Source: Haloferax sp. Atlit-12N (GTDB lineage Archaea > Halobacteriota > Halobacteria > Halobacteriales > Haloferacaceae). Taken from it: a stretch of DNA of 64,000 bases. A model generated the notes under the pieces. That model saw nothing but the letters and a program-made list of their open reading frames with translations. It was not told the DNA's origin and did not search any database. Position numbers and translations under genes: made by a program. The stretch lies in contig NZ_PSYW01000002.1 in the NCBI RefSeq assembly GCF_003383095.1, positions 620,001 to 684,000 on the forward strand. The letters are read 5' to 3'. Below, one piece after another: positions 8,265 to 17,332 of this stretch (position 1 is the first letter of the stretch; every line of letters starts with the position of its first letter).

Positions 8265-8969
8265 TCAGAGGTCGACCTTCGACCGGGGGTCGACGACCAG
8301 TCCGTTGTCGGTGAACTCGAGCGACCGGATGTTGCAGTCGATGTTCGTCCCGCGCATCTTGATGACCTGGATGCCGCGCGTCATGCCCGTCGCCTCCAGA
8401 TAGTTGTGGAAGAACACCACGCCGTGGGCGAGGAAGTGCTCGTCGGAGTACGACGAAGGGTCGGTCATCTCGGAGATGAGAAGCGTCGTGGCGTCACCCT
8501 GCTTGAGCGCCGTCAGAAACCGCGTCATCTCCTCGGAGCCGTTGGCGAAGAACAGCCGGAGCAACATCGTCGAGTCGATGACGAGGCGGTCGACCTGCCG
8601 GGAGTTGACGAACGCGACGATTTTGTCGGTGAGGCTCTGGACGCTCGACGACCCCCCGCTCTGGGAGAACTGGTTGAGGATGTGTTTCCCCTTCGGGCTC
8701 ACGAGATTGATGAAGCGAAAGCCCTCGGAACTGGCGAGCGTCTCGAAGCCGAAGTCGAAACTCGACATGTCGTTGACGAGTTCGTCCTCGGTCTCGTGCA
8801 TGGTGATGTACATGCACTTCTCGCCGTTACGAAGCCCCTCGGCCATGAACTGCGACGTGAACGTCGTCTTCCCGCTCCCCGGCGGTCCGCTCAGCACGTA
8901 CAGTCGGCGCGGGAGGAAGCCCCCCTGGATGAGTTCGTCGAACCCGCTTACCCCACTCGGAATCCGCAT
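8265..8969 (-). CDS. KaiC/RecA-superfamily ATPase (HTR-like)
   Basis: The 234-residue protein is a single RecA-fold domain. It opens with IPSGVSGFDELIQGGFLPRRL, a typical KaiC start, then Walker A GPPGSGKTT near residues 30-38. The Walker B strand is probably VDRLVIDST near residue 152, and a late strand reads GIQVIKMRGTNID, as in archaeal KaiC-like proteins. It has one domain where KaiC itself has two. Haloarchaeal single-domain members are linked to taxis or signalling, but that is family knowledge, not shown here. It heads an operon with the 138-residue protein. Confidence 0.88.
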   Translation of the reverse strand: MRIPSGVSGFDELIQGGFLPRRLYVLSGPPGSGKTTFTSQFMAEGLRNGEKCMYITMHETEDELVNDMSSFDFGFETLASSEGFRFINLVSPKGKHILNQFSQSGGSSSVQSLTDKIVAFVNSRQVDRLVIDSTMLLRLFFANGSEEMTRFLTALKQGDATTLLISEMTDPSSYSDEHFLAHGVVFFHNYLEATGMTRGIQVIKMRGTNIDCNIRSLEFTDNGLVVDPRSKVDL

Positions 8970-9055
8970 GGTCGGACACTCGCCCGTCTTATTATAATCG
9001 TTCCGGGACTAGTATCGAAATTGAGACTTCGAGACGGTGCCGAGCGACTGACTCG

Positions 9056-9832
9056 TCACTCAGGAAACAGTTCAGCCTCAGATTCGATACCGTCGATGGC
9101 CCCCACGTCGCCCGCGTCGAGTTCCAGCGAGACGGCGTCGAGGTTCGCCCGGAGGTGGCGCTCGCTCGACGCCTTCGGGATGGGACACAGCCCCTTCGCG
9201 GCCAGCCACGCGAGGCTCACCGCTTCGGGCGTCGCGTCGTGTTTCTCCGCGACTGCGACGACCTCGTCCACGTCGCGGACGCGGCCCCCCGAAAGCGGCG
9301 AGTAGGCGACAACGTCGTAGCCGTGTTCCTCGGCGTGGTCGAGGAGTTCGGGGCGCTGGAACAGCGGGTGGTACTCTGTCTGGTGGGCGACGAGCGGCGC
9401 GTCGAGCAGGTCGAGCGCCTCGTCCAACTCGGCGACGGTGAAGTTGCTCACGCCGACGCCGCGGGCGAGGCCGTCGTCGACGAGTTCGTCGAAGGCCGCA
9501 AGCGTCGCCTCGGGGTCGTAGGTGTCGATGGGGCGGTGGACATACAGGAGGTCGATGTAGTCAGTTCCGAGCTTTTCGAGACTCTCGCGGGTCGTCCGGC
9601 GCACGTCGGCGGGCGCGAGGCTGTCCGCCCAGACCTTGGTGGCGAGCGTCACGTCCTCGCGGGGTACGCCGGCCGCCGCGAGCGCGTCGCCGACGACCGC
9701 CTCGTTCCCGTAAATCTGCGCGGTATCGACGTGGCGGTAACCCAACTCCAGCGCCGTCGTCACGGCGGCGGCCTCGTCGGGCGTGTCGAGGCCCATCGTC
9801 CCGAGGCCGATGCGGGGAAGCGACCGGGTCAT
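9056..9832 (-). CDS. aldo/keto reductase
   Basis: The 258-residue TIM-barrel enzyme shows the AKR signatures: GYRHVDTAQIYGNE with the catalytic Asp and Tyr, a lysine in ATKVW, a histidine in LLYVHRP, the GVSNF turn and the NADPH site IPKASSERHL. AKRs reduce aldehydes and ketones with NADPH. The start overlaps the stop of the HAD gene by four bases (ATGA), so the pair is an operon. The substrate is unknown. Confidence 0.94.
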   Translation of the reverse strand: MTRSLPRIGLGTMGLDTPDEAAAVTTALELGYRHVDTAQIYGNEAVVGDALAAAGVPREDVTLATKVWADSLAPADVRRTTRESLEKLGTDYIDLLYVHRPIDTYDPEATLAAFDELVDDGLARGVGVSNFTVAELDEALDLLDAPLVAHQTEYHPLFQRPELLDHAEEHGYDVVAYSPLSGGRVRDVDEVVAVAEKHDATPEAVSLAWLAAKGLCPIPKASSERHLRANLDAVSLELDAGDVGAIDGIESEAELFPE

Positions 9833-10560
9833 CGAGACGGCGCTCCGTTCTCGCGGCCGCCGTCAGCTGCAGGGCCGGACGCGGTGGACGCGTCGCCGAC
9901 GACCGGCACGCCGTCGAGTTCGAGCAGGTCGTCGAGGCCGGCGATTTCGTGGGTCGGATCGGGCGTCGGCGTGTGGTCGGCGCGGTGGCCGCGGCGGATG
10001 AACGCGGAGTCGACGCCCGCGGCCTCGGCGGCGGCGATGTCGCTGTCGCTGTCGCCGACGAACAGCGGCGATTCGACGCCGAGGTCGGCCATGGCGCGTT
10101 CGAGGTAGTAGGGTTCGGGCTTCTTGCGGTGGAGACTCGTCATCGAGGGCTCGCGACCATAGGCGGTGCCGAACAGGTCCGCGGCGTCGAGGTGGTCGAC
10201 GACGAAGTCGATGGTCGCCTGCTGGTTGCTGGAGACGATGCCCATCGGGGCGTCGATGCGGCGGAGCGCGTCGAAGTCGTCGTAGGGAACCTTCTGGCCG
10301 TCGGCGATGGCCCGCTGTTGGGCGGCCGACTGGAGTTCGTCGCGGACGCGGAACAGCGTCTCGGGGTCGAGGTCGTAGGGCTCGGCGGCGGCGCGCACGT
10401 CCTCGGGCGTGACGTGGATGACCACCTGCTCGACGTGGTCCGGGTCGGGGTCGGCGACGCCGAGTTCGGCGAAGGCGTCCCACGTCGCGTCGCGGAGGGG
10501 AGTGAGTTCGACGAGCGTGGTCAACACGCCGTCGTGGTCGAAGATGACCGAGTCGTACAT
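9829..10560 (-). CDS. HAD-superfamily hydrolase (subfamily IA)
   Basis: From the ATG at 10560 the protein has 243 residues. It carries HAD motif 1 FDHDGVLT (nucleophile Asp), motif 2 GIVSSNQQ, a motif 3 lysine in RKKPEPYYLERAM and motif 4 FVGDSDSDIAAAEAAG. The cap lies between motifs 1 and 2. Such enzymes are small-molecule phosphatases. The upstream extension to 10674 is basic and unlike a protein, so it was dropped. It is translationally coupled to the aldo/keto reductase gene that follows. Confidence 0.92.
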   Translation of the reverse strand: MYDSVIFDHDGVLTTLVELTPLRDATWDAFAELGVADPDPDHVEQVVIHVTPEDVRAAAEPYDLDPETLFRVRDELQSAAQQRAIADGQKVPYDDFDALRRIDAPMGIVSSNQQATIDFVVDHLDAADLFGTAYGREPSMTSLHRKKPEPYYLERAMADLGVESPLFVGDSDSDIAAAEAAGVDSAFIRRGHRADHTPTPDPTHEIAGLDDLLELDGVPVVGDASTASGPAADGGRENGAPSR

Positions 10561-10715
10561 ACCCGGACTCCGGCGGCGCGACGTGAATCGTTTTCGCCTC
10601 CGGCCGGGGTGGAGGCGTGGGCGCGGTCCCCAATCCCGCCGCGTTGCGAGTCTTTTAGCGCCTCGAAGCCTCACGTTTGACCAATGCTGGCTGGACTCAC
10701 ACGCGGGGTGGCGAG

Positions 10716-11750
10716 ATGACTCGCGACGTGTGCATCGTCGGAGCCGGGGCCGCTGGGGCTGGCGCGGCCTACGCGCTCCGCGAGGCGAACGCGAACGTCA
10801 CGATTCTCGAGAAGAGCCGCGGCGTGTGCGGGCGCGCCGCGACGCGCCGCCGACACGGCTGTCGGTACGACCACGGCGCGAACTACGTGAAAGACTACGA
10901 CCGGCGAACGGCGCAGCTCGTCCGCGGACTGGGCGCGGACGGGTTGGTCAACATCGACGAGCCAGTCTGGACGTTCGACGGCGACGGCGTCATCTCGGAA
11001 GGCGACAACCGAGACCAACACAAGTGGACGTGGACCGAGGGCATCACCCAACTGGCGAAGCGCCTGCTCGCGGAGACCGAAGCGACCGTCGAGCGAGAGA
11101 CGCGCGTGGCCGCCATCGACCACAACCCCGACAGCGGCTACTGGTCCGTCGTCGACGAGGCGGGGACGCGCCACGGCCCGTTCGACTCGGTGCTCCTGAC
11201 GCCGCCGGCCCCGCAGACGGCCGGGATTCTCACCGAGATGGGCTGGGGCGACCAGTGCATGGTCGCGCTCCGCGAGGCCATCGGGAGCGTCGAGTACCGG
11301 ACGGTTCGAACCGTCGTCCTCCACTACCCCTTCGAGCGCGAGGAGCCGTGGTACGCCCTCGTCAACCCCGACAAGACCCACCCGGTCGGCTGGGTCGCCC
11401 GCGAGGAGTGCAAGGAGGGCCACGTCCCCGACGGCGAGAGCCTGCTCGTCGTCCAACCGAGCCCCGAGTGGTCCGAGGCGCACTACGACGACCCCCTCGA
11501 CGACGCGGCCGACGAGGTCGCCGGGATGGTCGCCGAACTCCTCGACGACGAGCGCCTGCGCGACCCCGACTGGGTAGACGACCAAGGCTGGCGGTACGCC
11601 CTCCCCGACGGCGTCGCCGACCGCGAGATACTCCGCCGCGGGGAGTCTCACGGCCTCTACTTCGCTGGCGACTGGACGGTCGGCGAGGGCCGGGTCCACG
11701 CCGCGCTCTGGAGCGGCGTCGACGCGGGCGAGCGAATCGCCGAGCAGTAG
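10716..11750 (+). CDS. FAD-dependent amine oxidase/renalase-like oxidoreductase
   Basis: The 344-residue protein starts with an FAD/NAD(P)-binding loop (CIVGAGAAGAGAAYALREA) and the following GRAATRRRHGCRYDHGANY, which is typical of renalase-like flavoproteins. The C-terminus carries the second FAD contact, GLYFAGDWTVGEGRVHAALWSG. Renalase-like enzymes oxidise reduced or isomeric forms of nicotinamide or amines. The exact substrate is not evident. The ATG at 10716 is chosen because the dinucleotide motif starts directly after it. Confidence 0.88.
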   Translation: MTRDVCIVGAGAAGAGAAYALREANANVTILEKSRGVCGRAATRRRHGCRYDHGANYVKDYDRRTAQLVRGLGADGLVNIDEPVWTFDGDGVISEGDNRDQHKWTWTEGITQLAKRLLAETEATVERETRVAAIDHNPDSGYWSVVDEAGTRHGPFDSVLLTPPAPQTAGILTEMGWGDQCMVALREAIGSVEYRTVRTVVLHYPFEREEPWYALVNPDKTHPVGWVAREECKEGHVPDGESLLVVQPSPEWSEAHYDDPLDDAADEVAGMVAELLDDERLRDPDWVDDQGWRYALPDGVADREILRRGESHGLYFAGDWTVGEGRVHAALWSGVDAGERIAEQ

Positions 11751-11804
11751 AAAAGAGGCGACGGCGACAGCGTCGGGAGCCGACGCGACGACCCCGGCGC
11801 GGGG

Positions 11805-13559
11805 TCAGCGGGCCGCGTCTTCGACGTCCTCACCGTACACCGACTCGCCGCGCTGGAGTCGCGCGGCGATGCTGAACGTCTGTTCTCGCTCCCGGCGCGT
11901 CGGCGAGTGCGCCGCGAGGTAGCGCGCGACGCCGACGAGAAGCGTCCGAGCCTCCTCGGGCGGCCGCGTCGCCGCCTGTCTGAACCCGGCTTCGAGCGCC
12001 TGATAGGTGTGGAAGCCGGCGTCCTCGCGGAGCAGCGCGCCACCGAGTTCGCGGCGGAGCCTCGCCGGATCGCCGCCGCCGTCGAGGAACCCCGCGACCG
12101 CCCGGCCGGCGTCGTTCACCCGCCCCTCGGCGTCGAACGCCGCGGACAGCGTTTCGAGTGCTTCCGCGGGGTCGGCGTCGGGGGCCGGGTCGGGAAGCGG
12201 GGCCGGCGGCGTGTTCAGGAACCGGTCGAGGTAGACGTTGATGGCGGCGTCGAACGCGCCGCGGTAGAGCTCTTTCGCGCCCGTCCGCTCGGCGAGCCGA
12301 TGGACCGCGTTGGCGTAGGTGAACGTGTGGTGGACCGTGTTCCAGTCGCCGAACTCGTTGGTGGTCGAGAACCGCGCGACGCGGGTCCCGGCGGCGAAGG
12401 CGACGACATCGGCGAGTTGGGCGGGCGTCGCGCCGCTTCGAATCGCCTCGGTCAGCGCGTCGACGATGACGTGTGGGTCGTCGCCGAGGAGGGTATCGAG
12501 CAGGTCGTCCGGGCGGGACCACGTCTCGCCCGCGCCGGCGGCGACGTGGTCGTCGAGGTCGGCGAACACGTCGTCGAGCGTGCCCGCGAGGTCGATTGGG
12601 CGACGCCACTCGGCGGACTCCTCGGCGCGGTCGGCGCGGGCGAGTCCGCGGACGAGGCTCGGGAGGACCTCGTCGGCGCGGTCCCAGCCGACGTGGTCGA
12701 GCGCCTCGCAGGCCTTGTTCACGAAGTCGAGAACGTGCCCCGTGTCGAGGTAGCGGTGGTCGGTGGCCGCGGCGGCGACCATGCCGGCGAGTTCGGCGTC
12801 GTCGTGCCCGGCCGCGATGGCGGTCCGGAGGACGCGTTCCGCGCCGTCCGGGTCGCGGACCTCGACGTTCTCGCGGAACCACGACCGCAGGCGGTCGAAG
12901 TCGGTGTCGGTCGCGCCGAGGGCGTCCTGTTCGAACTGCGGCGGTTCGTCTGAGACGTCGCCCGCGACGTGGACGAGCCCCTGATAGAGCGCGCGCTTTC
13001 GGTCGTCGGGGGCGAGGTCGGAGAGGACGTTCGCCATCGCGGTCAGGATGGTGAGCCCCGACCCCCAGCCGTCGCGCCGGTAGCGACAGCCGAACCGGAC
13101 GCCGGTCGAAAGCGGCTCCGTCGGCTCGACGCCGGCGTCGAGGAGGCCGATGACGGACTTCGCGACGACCAGCCGGAGGTTCTGTTCGAGGCCGTCTTCC
13201 AGCCGGTTCGACCAGCGGACCGCCGGCGGGTCGTCCGGGTCGGGGTTCGGGTCGACGTAGACCGTCCCGTCGCGCACCTCCACTGGGTAGGTCCGCACGT
13301 CGTCGGCCCACGGGTCGAAGGTGTCGCCGCAGGAGAGTTCGAACCGGGCGTGGTGCCAGTGACAGGTCAGCACGCCCTCGTCAACGGTGCCGCGGGCGAG
13401 GGGGAAACCCATGTGCGGACAAGCGTTATCTGTGGCCCTGACGGAGCCCTCGTGGTCGAAAAGGACGATAGAGCGTCCATCTAGCGCGACCAGTTCGCGG
13501 CCCGACTCACGGAGGTCCGCGAGGTCGACGGCGGGGCGAAAGCGGTCTTCGGATGCCAT
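11805..13559 (-). CDS. Rieske [2Fe-2S] domain fused to a 480-residue helical C-terminal region
   Basis: The 584-residue protein from the ATG at 13559 has an N-terminal Rieske domain (about 1-105) with both cluster-binding pairs: C47-P-H49 and C66-H-W-H69, a ferredoxin-type Rieske fold. The remaining 480 residues are helical with many alternating Ala/Asp stretches and a conserved-looking segment near residues 400-420 (FGDWNTVHHTFTYANAVHRL), similar in style to questin-oxidase-like proteins. No transmembrane segment is seen, so the protein is cytoplasmic. The Rieske part probably passes electrons to the C-terminal part; this is inference. It is divergent from the PHP-domain gene. Confidence 0.85.
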   Translation of the reverse strand: MASEDRFRPAVDLADLRESGRELVALDGRSIVLFDHEGSVRATDNACPHMGFPLARGTVDEGVLTCHWHHARFELSCGDTFDPWADDVRTYPVEVRDGTVYVDPNPDPDDPPAVRWSNRLEDGLEQNLRLVVAKSVIGLLDAGVEPTEPLSTGVRFGCRYRRDGWGSGLTILTAMANVLSDLAPDDRKRALYQGLVHVAGDVSDEPPQFEQDALGATDTDFDRLRSWFRENVEVRDPDGAERVLRTAIAAGHDDAELAGMVAAAATDHRYLDTGHVLDFVNKACEALDHVGWDRADEVLPSLVRGLARADRAEESAEWRRPIDLAGTLDDVFADLDDHVAAGAGETWSRPDDLLDTLLGDDPHVIVDALTEAIRSGATPAQLADVVAFAAGTRVARFSTTNEFGDWNTVHHTFTYANAVHRLAERTGAKELYRGAFDAAINVYLDRFLNTPPAPLPDPAPDADPAEALETLSAAFDAEGRVNDAGRAVAGFLDGGGDPARLRRELGGALLREDAGFHTYQALEAGFRQAATRPPEEARTLLVGVARYLAAHSPTRREREQTFSIAARLQRGESVYGEDVEDAAR

Positions 13560-13590
13560 GTGCACACGTTCGACACGATAATTCCTAAAG

Positions 13591-13606
13591 ATTCGCTGAA
13601 GCGAAT
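13591..13606. promoter_or_regulatory. 16-bp perfect palindrome upstream of the Rieske gene
   Basis: ATTCGCT and AGCGAAT form an inverted repeat around a 2-base GA centre. It sits 32 bases upstream of the Rieske gene's start, next to a TTTAGG element at about 13584-13589 that could be its TATA box. The position fits an operator for a dimeric repressor overlapping the promoter, though no regulator can be named. Confidence 0.45.
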
Positions 13607-13755
13607 TTACGTCGGCGACATGATGTTTTCCCGAAACCACCGTTTTCGAGGCCTCAAACATCTGGTTTCGGTGTTCACCGACCGATGGACCGCAGTGCCG
13701 CGAGCTAGCACGATTCGGGCGTGTCTTTTTCGTTACCGAAGCCTAACGAGAAGTC

Positions 13756-14625
13756 GTGTCCGCGCTGACCGTCCGCATCGACCCCCACGTGCACTCGGAA
13801 GGCTCGTACGACGCGCACGACCCGGTGGAGCTCATCTTGGAGCAGGCCGCCGAAATCGGGTTGGACGCCGTCGTCGTCACCGACCACGACGTCATCGACG
13901 AGTCCCTTCGAGCGGCGCAACTCGCACCGATGTACGGCCTCGTCGGCATCCCCGGCGTGGAAGTCTCGACGGCCGACGGCCACCTCCTCGCGCTCGGCGT
14001 GGAGGAGCTTCCGCCGCGTCGTCGCCCGCTGGACGAGACGGCCCGCTGGGTGCGCGAGCGCGGCGGCGTCGCCATCGTCCCGCACCCCTTCCAGCGGAGC
14101 CGACACGGCATCGGTCGCCGTCGGCTCGGCCGGTATCACGACGCCGCGGGCGGCGACGCCTTCGACGCCATCGAGACGTACAACTCGTGGCTCTTCACGG
14201 GTTACAAGAACCGCCGCGCCCGCCGGTTCGCGGCGAACCGCCAGTACCCCGGCGTCGCCGGCAGCGACGCCCACAAAGTCGGGTACGTCGGCCGCGCCTA
14301 CACGGAAATCGACATCCCCGACGTGTCGCGCGCGTCCCTCAGCGGTGACGACATCTTGGACGCCATCCGCAACGGCTCGACCGAGGTGCAGGGCCGGCGG
14401 ACGCCGATTCCGACGAGCACGAAACACTACGCCGGCGCGGCCGGCCGAAAGTCCGCGTACTACGCCAAGCGCGGGGCGCTCGGGAGCGCGCTCCTCGCCA
14501 AGAAGGGCGCGTTCAAATCCGGCTACTACGCGAAACTCGGCGCGCTCAAGAGCGGGTCGCTGGCGAAGACCGGCGTCGCGCAGGCCGCGCGGATGCTCTA
14601 CCGGATGTCGCCGCTCTCGCGGTAG
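13756..14625 (+). CDS. PHP-domain metal-dependent phosphoesterase with C-terminal basic repeats
   Basis: From the GTG at 13756 the protein has 289 residues. Residues 1-220 form the PHP domain: DPHVHSEGSYDAH (metal ligands), VVVTDHDVID, a GVEVST strand, VPHPFQ and late GSDAHKVG. PHP enzymes hydrolyse phosphoester bonds in nucleic acids or small molecules. Residues about 229-273 are four 11-residue repeats of the form GAxKSGxxAKx with Lys/Arg and Tyr, a strongly basic tail that is odd in an acidic proteome. The tail may bind nucleic acid or membrane; that is inference. Confidence 0.9.
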   Translation: MSALTVRIDPHVHSEGSYDAHDPVELILEQAAEIGLDAVVVTDHDVIDESLRAAQLAPMYGLVGIPGVEVSTADGHLLALGVEELPPRRRPLDETARWVRERGGVAIVPHPFQRSRHGIGRRRLGRYHDAAGGDAFDAIETYNSWLFTGYKNRRARRFAANRQYPGVAGSDAHKVGYVGRAYTEIDIPDVSRASLSGDDILDAIRNGSTEVQGRRTPIPTSTKHYAGAAGRKSAYYAKRGALGSALLAKKGAFKSGYYAKLGALKSGSLAKTGVAQAARMLYRMSPLSR

Positions 14626-14680
14626 CGGGCAGTAGCGCGGCCGCCGGCGCGAGCGTCGAAAAGCGAGTTTTGTTCTGTCC

Positions 14681-15724
14681 TCAGTCGTCCGAACTCACGA
14701 GTTCCTCGTACTGCGCGCCGGTCTGCTTCAGTTTCGCCGTCGAGTAGAGTCGCTCGTGGTCGAACGGCAGGTGGTCGGCGGCGAGTTCGTCTATCTTCTC
14801 GTCGACGGCGTCGGCGTCCCGGCCGTGAATCATGGTAAACAGGTTGTACTCCCAGCCCTGTTCGGGGCGGCGCGGCCGGTGATAACAGAGCGTGACGTAC
14901 GGGAGGCTCCCGACGGCCTCGCCGCGGGCGTCGAGTTCGTCGTCGGGGACGTTCCAGACGACCATGCAGTTGTTCCGAAAGCCGGTGACGATGTGGTTGA
15001 CGACGCAGCCGATGCGCTTGATACAGCCGTCGGCGAGCAGACGCTCGACGGCGACGAGCACGTCGTCGACCTCGGCGTCGAGGGCGTCGGCCACGTCCCG
15101 GTAGGGCGTCTTCGACAGCGGGAAGCCGCCCTGAATCTCCACGAGCAGGCGGGCTTCGAGCGACGAGAGGTCGCCGGTCGCGTCCTCGGAGATTCGGGTG
15201 GCGCTCACGTCGGTCGCGCCGAGGCTCTCGCGGGCGAAGCGGTCGTCGTTGACGATGGGGAACTCGAGGTCGATGTAGTAGTCGGTGAGCATCGGGAGGT
15301 TCAGCACCTCACAGCCGGTTCGCTCCTCGATTTCGGCGAGGATGCGGTCGCGCGCCTCGCGGGAGCCGGCGGTGACGACGAACCACATGTTCCACTCGTG
15401 GGCGCGGCGGTAGTTGTGGTTCACCTGCCGGTAGCCGTTGATGAGTTCGGCGACCTCCTCGAAGCGTTCCTCGGGAGCCGAGACGGCCGCGAGCGTCGAA
15501 CTGCCGATGACCGGCGGGTTGAGGACCGGCCCGAACCGCCGGAAGATACCGTCTTCGCGGAGCCGACGGACGCGGTCGAGGGCGTCGTCCTCGTCGATGC
15601 CTAACTCCGCGGCGACGACGCGGAACGGCCGCCGTTCGACCGGGAAGCCGCTTTGGTATTCGTCGATAAGCGCCGCATCGACCTCGTCGATGCCGTCCCG
15701 CCAATCGTCCGACAACGCGCTCAT
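14681..15724 (-). CDS. ahbAB: siroheme decarboxylase, AhbA-AhbB fusion
   Basis: The 347-residue protein contains two tandem Lrp-type units. Each has a winged helix (GFPVERRPFRVVAAELGIDEDDALDRVRRL and GGFPLSKTPYRDVADALDAEVDDVLVAVERL) followed by an AsnC-like heme-binding domain (NHNYRRAHEWNMWFVVTA and LCYHRPRRPEQGWEYNLFTMIHG). AhbA/AhbB convert siroheme to 12,18-didecarboxysiroheme in the alternative heme pathway used by archaea. The two subunits are separate in many archaea and joined here. Its single-gene position is normal. Confidence 0.88.
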   Translation of the reverse strand: MSALSDDWRDGIDEVDAALIDEYQSGFPVERRPFRVVAAELGIDEDDALDRVRRLREDGIFRRFGPVLNPPVIGSSTLAAVSAPEERFEEVAELINGYRQVNHNYRRAHEWNMWFVVTAGSREARDRILAEIEERTGCEVLNLPMLTDYYIDLEFPIVNDDRFARESLGATDVSATRISEDATGDLSSLEARLLVEIQGGFPLSKTPYRDVADALDAEVDDVLVAVERLLADGCIKRIGCVVNHIVTGFRNNCMVVWNVPDDELDARGEAVGSLPYVTLCYHRPRRPEQGWEYNLFTMIHGRDADAVDEKIDELAADHLPFDHERLYSTAKLKQTGAQYEELVSSDD

Positions 15725-15832
15725 TACCCGGCGTTAGGAGTCGGGAAGCCTATCGCTTTCGGACGGCGTCGTCGCTCCCGGGCGACGGGACCGAACGGGA
15801 CGTTTTTTGACCGCTCGCCCGAACACAGGCGC

Positions 15833-16915
15833 ATGGCAGTAGTCGACAGCGAGTTCGGGGAATGGCCGCTGAAGCGTCTGATGACGGAAGTCGTCGGCAC
15901 AGGGACGAAGTCCGCCGAGGACATGAGCCGCGAGCAGGCGTCCGAGGCGATGCGCCGCATCCTCGCCGGCGAACCGGACCACACGACGCTTGGCGCGTTC
16001 TGGCTCGCCAACCGCTGGAAGCACAACAACGCGGAGGAACTCGCCGCCTACGCCGACGTGATGGCCGAACGCGTCGAGTACGCCGAACCCGACGCCGACC
16101 CCGTCGACTGCGGCGCGAACTACGACGGCAAGGGCAAGACCGCCATCCTCGGCGTCGCCGCCGGCGTCGTCGCCGCCGCGGCCGGCACACCCGTCGTCGT
16201 CCACTCCGGCGACCGCGTCCCGACCCAGAAGCAGGACGCCTACAAGCACGTCCTCGACGAACTCGGCGTCCGCACGGAACTCGACCCCGAGGAATCCGCC
16301 GACATGGTCGACGACACCGGCTTCGGCTTCTACTATCAGCCGCGGTTTAACCCCGCCATCCACGCCCTCTGGGAGCGCCGCGACAACATGGGCGTCCGGA
16401 CGTTCGTCAACACCATCGAGACCATCGCCAACCCCGCGAACGCCTCGGTTCACCTCGGGTCGTTCTACCACCTCGCGTTCGCCAAGAAGATGGTCGACAC
16501 CTTCGAGGCGAGCGAGCACCACGACCTCGACCGCGTCCTCATGTTCCAGGGCATGGAAGGTTACGACGACATCCGCCCCGGCTACACGAAGGTCGCCGAG
16601 TGGACCGCCGGCGACGACGGCGAGGCCACCTTCGACGACTTCGACATCGAGACCGCCGAGTACGGCATGGACTTCGAGTACGACGACCTCGGCGTCGACG
16701 AGGACGACGTGGCCGGCGACTCCGCCGAAATCACCGAAGCCGTGCTCGCCGGCGACCGCGAGGACCGCTTCGCCGACGCCGTCGCCCTCAACGCGGCGCT
16801 CCGCATCTACGCCCGCGAGGACGCGGAAACCATCGACGAGGGGCTGGAGATGGCCCGCGAGACCATCGCCTCCGGCGACGCGGAAGCCGTGCTCGAAGAC
16901 CTGCGCGCGTTCTAA
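15833..16915 (+). CDS. anthranilate phosphoribosyltransferase-like (TrpD family)
   Basis: The 360-residue protein starts at the ATG at 15833. It has the glycosyltransferase family 3 N-terminal helical part (MSREQASEAMRRILAGEPDHTTLGAFWLANRWK) and a phosphoribosyl-binding area with CGANYDGKGKT replacing the TrpD GTGGD motif, then HSGDRVPTQK. The PRPP loop differs from true TrpD, so it likely acts on another nucleoside or base, or is a TrpD2-like nucleic-acid binder. It lies alone, divergent from the AhbAB gene. True function unknown. Confidence 0.82.
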   Translation: MAVVDSEFGEWPLKRLMTEVVGTGTKSAEDMSREQASEAMRRILAGEPDHTTLGAFWLANRWKHNNAEELAAYADVMAERVEYAEPDADPVDCGANYDGKGKTAILGVAAGVVAAAAGTPVVVHSGDRVPTQKQDAYKHVLDELGVRTELDPEESADMVDDTGFGFYYQPRFNPAIHALWERRDNMGVRTFVNTIETIANPANASVHLGSFYHLAFAKKMVDTFEASEHHDLDRVLMFQGMEGYDDIRPGYTKVAEWTAGDDGEATFDDFDIETAEYGMDFEYDDLGVDEDDVAGDSAEITEAVLAGDREDRFADAVALNAALRIYAREDAETIDEGLEMARETIASGDAEAVLEDLRAF

Positions 16916-16937
16916 AACCGACTCGAACGCTCTCGCT

Positions 16938-17294
16938 TCAACACGTCGGCCCTACCGACTCACCGCCGACGTACCGAACTGACTCCACGCCCACGACGTA
17001 GACCGATTCTGACGACGCGTCGGCGTGTGACCGGTTCGTGCTGTACCAGTACGGATGCGAGACGCGGACCGTCCACCCGTCGAGGCTCCGGCCGACGACC
17101 GACGCCGACTCGTCGCTGACGGTCGCCGACGTGCCGTACGTCGTGACGCACTCGCTGGCCGCCAGTTCGGTCTGGAGGCGCGTTTCTTCCGCCGCTATCG
17201 CCCGCCGTTGGGCCTCCCTGTCGAGGACGAAGACGGTGCCCGCCGCGACGACGAGGAGAACCAAGAGAAGCGAGAACGCGGCGCGGCGGTCCAT
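16938..17294 (-). CDS. membrane-anchored small extracellular protein
   Basis: The 118-residue product has one N-terminal hydrophobic helix after a basic MDRRAA start, then a soluble domain of about 90 residues with two cysteines (SECVTTYG near 49, C-terminal PTC). The 'W.V.V.S.PYWYSTNRSHADASSESVYVVG' region looks like a beta sandwich. It is probably anchored outside the membrane by the uncleaved helix. No family recognised. It lies convergent to the TrpD-like gene (22-base gap). Confidence 0.7.
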   Translation of the reverse strand: MDRRAAFSLLLVLLVVAAGTVFVLDREAQRRAIAAEETRLQTELAASECVTTYGTSATVSDESASVVGRSLDGWTVRVSHPYWYSTNRSHADASSESVYVVGVESVRYVGGESVGPTC

Positions 17295-17332
17295 ACACGC
17301 CCGACCGCCGGCTCGAATAACTGTTTTCTGCC

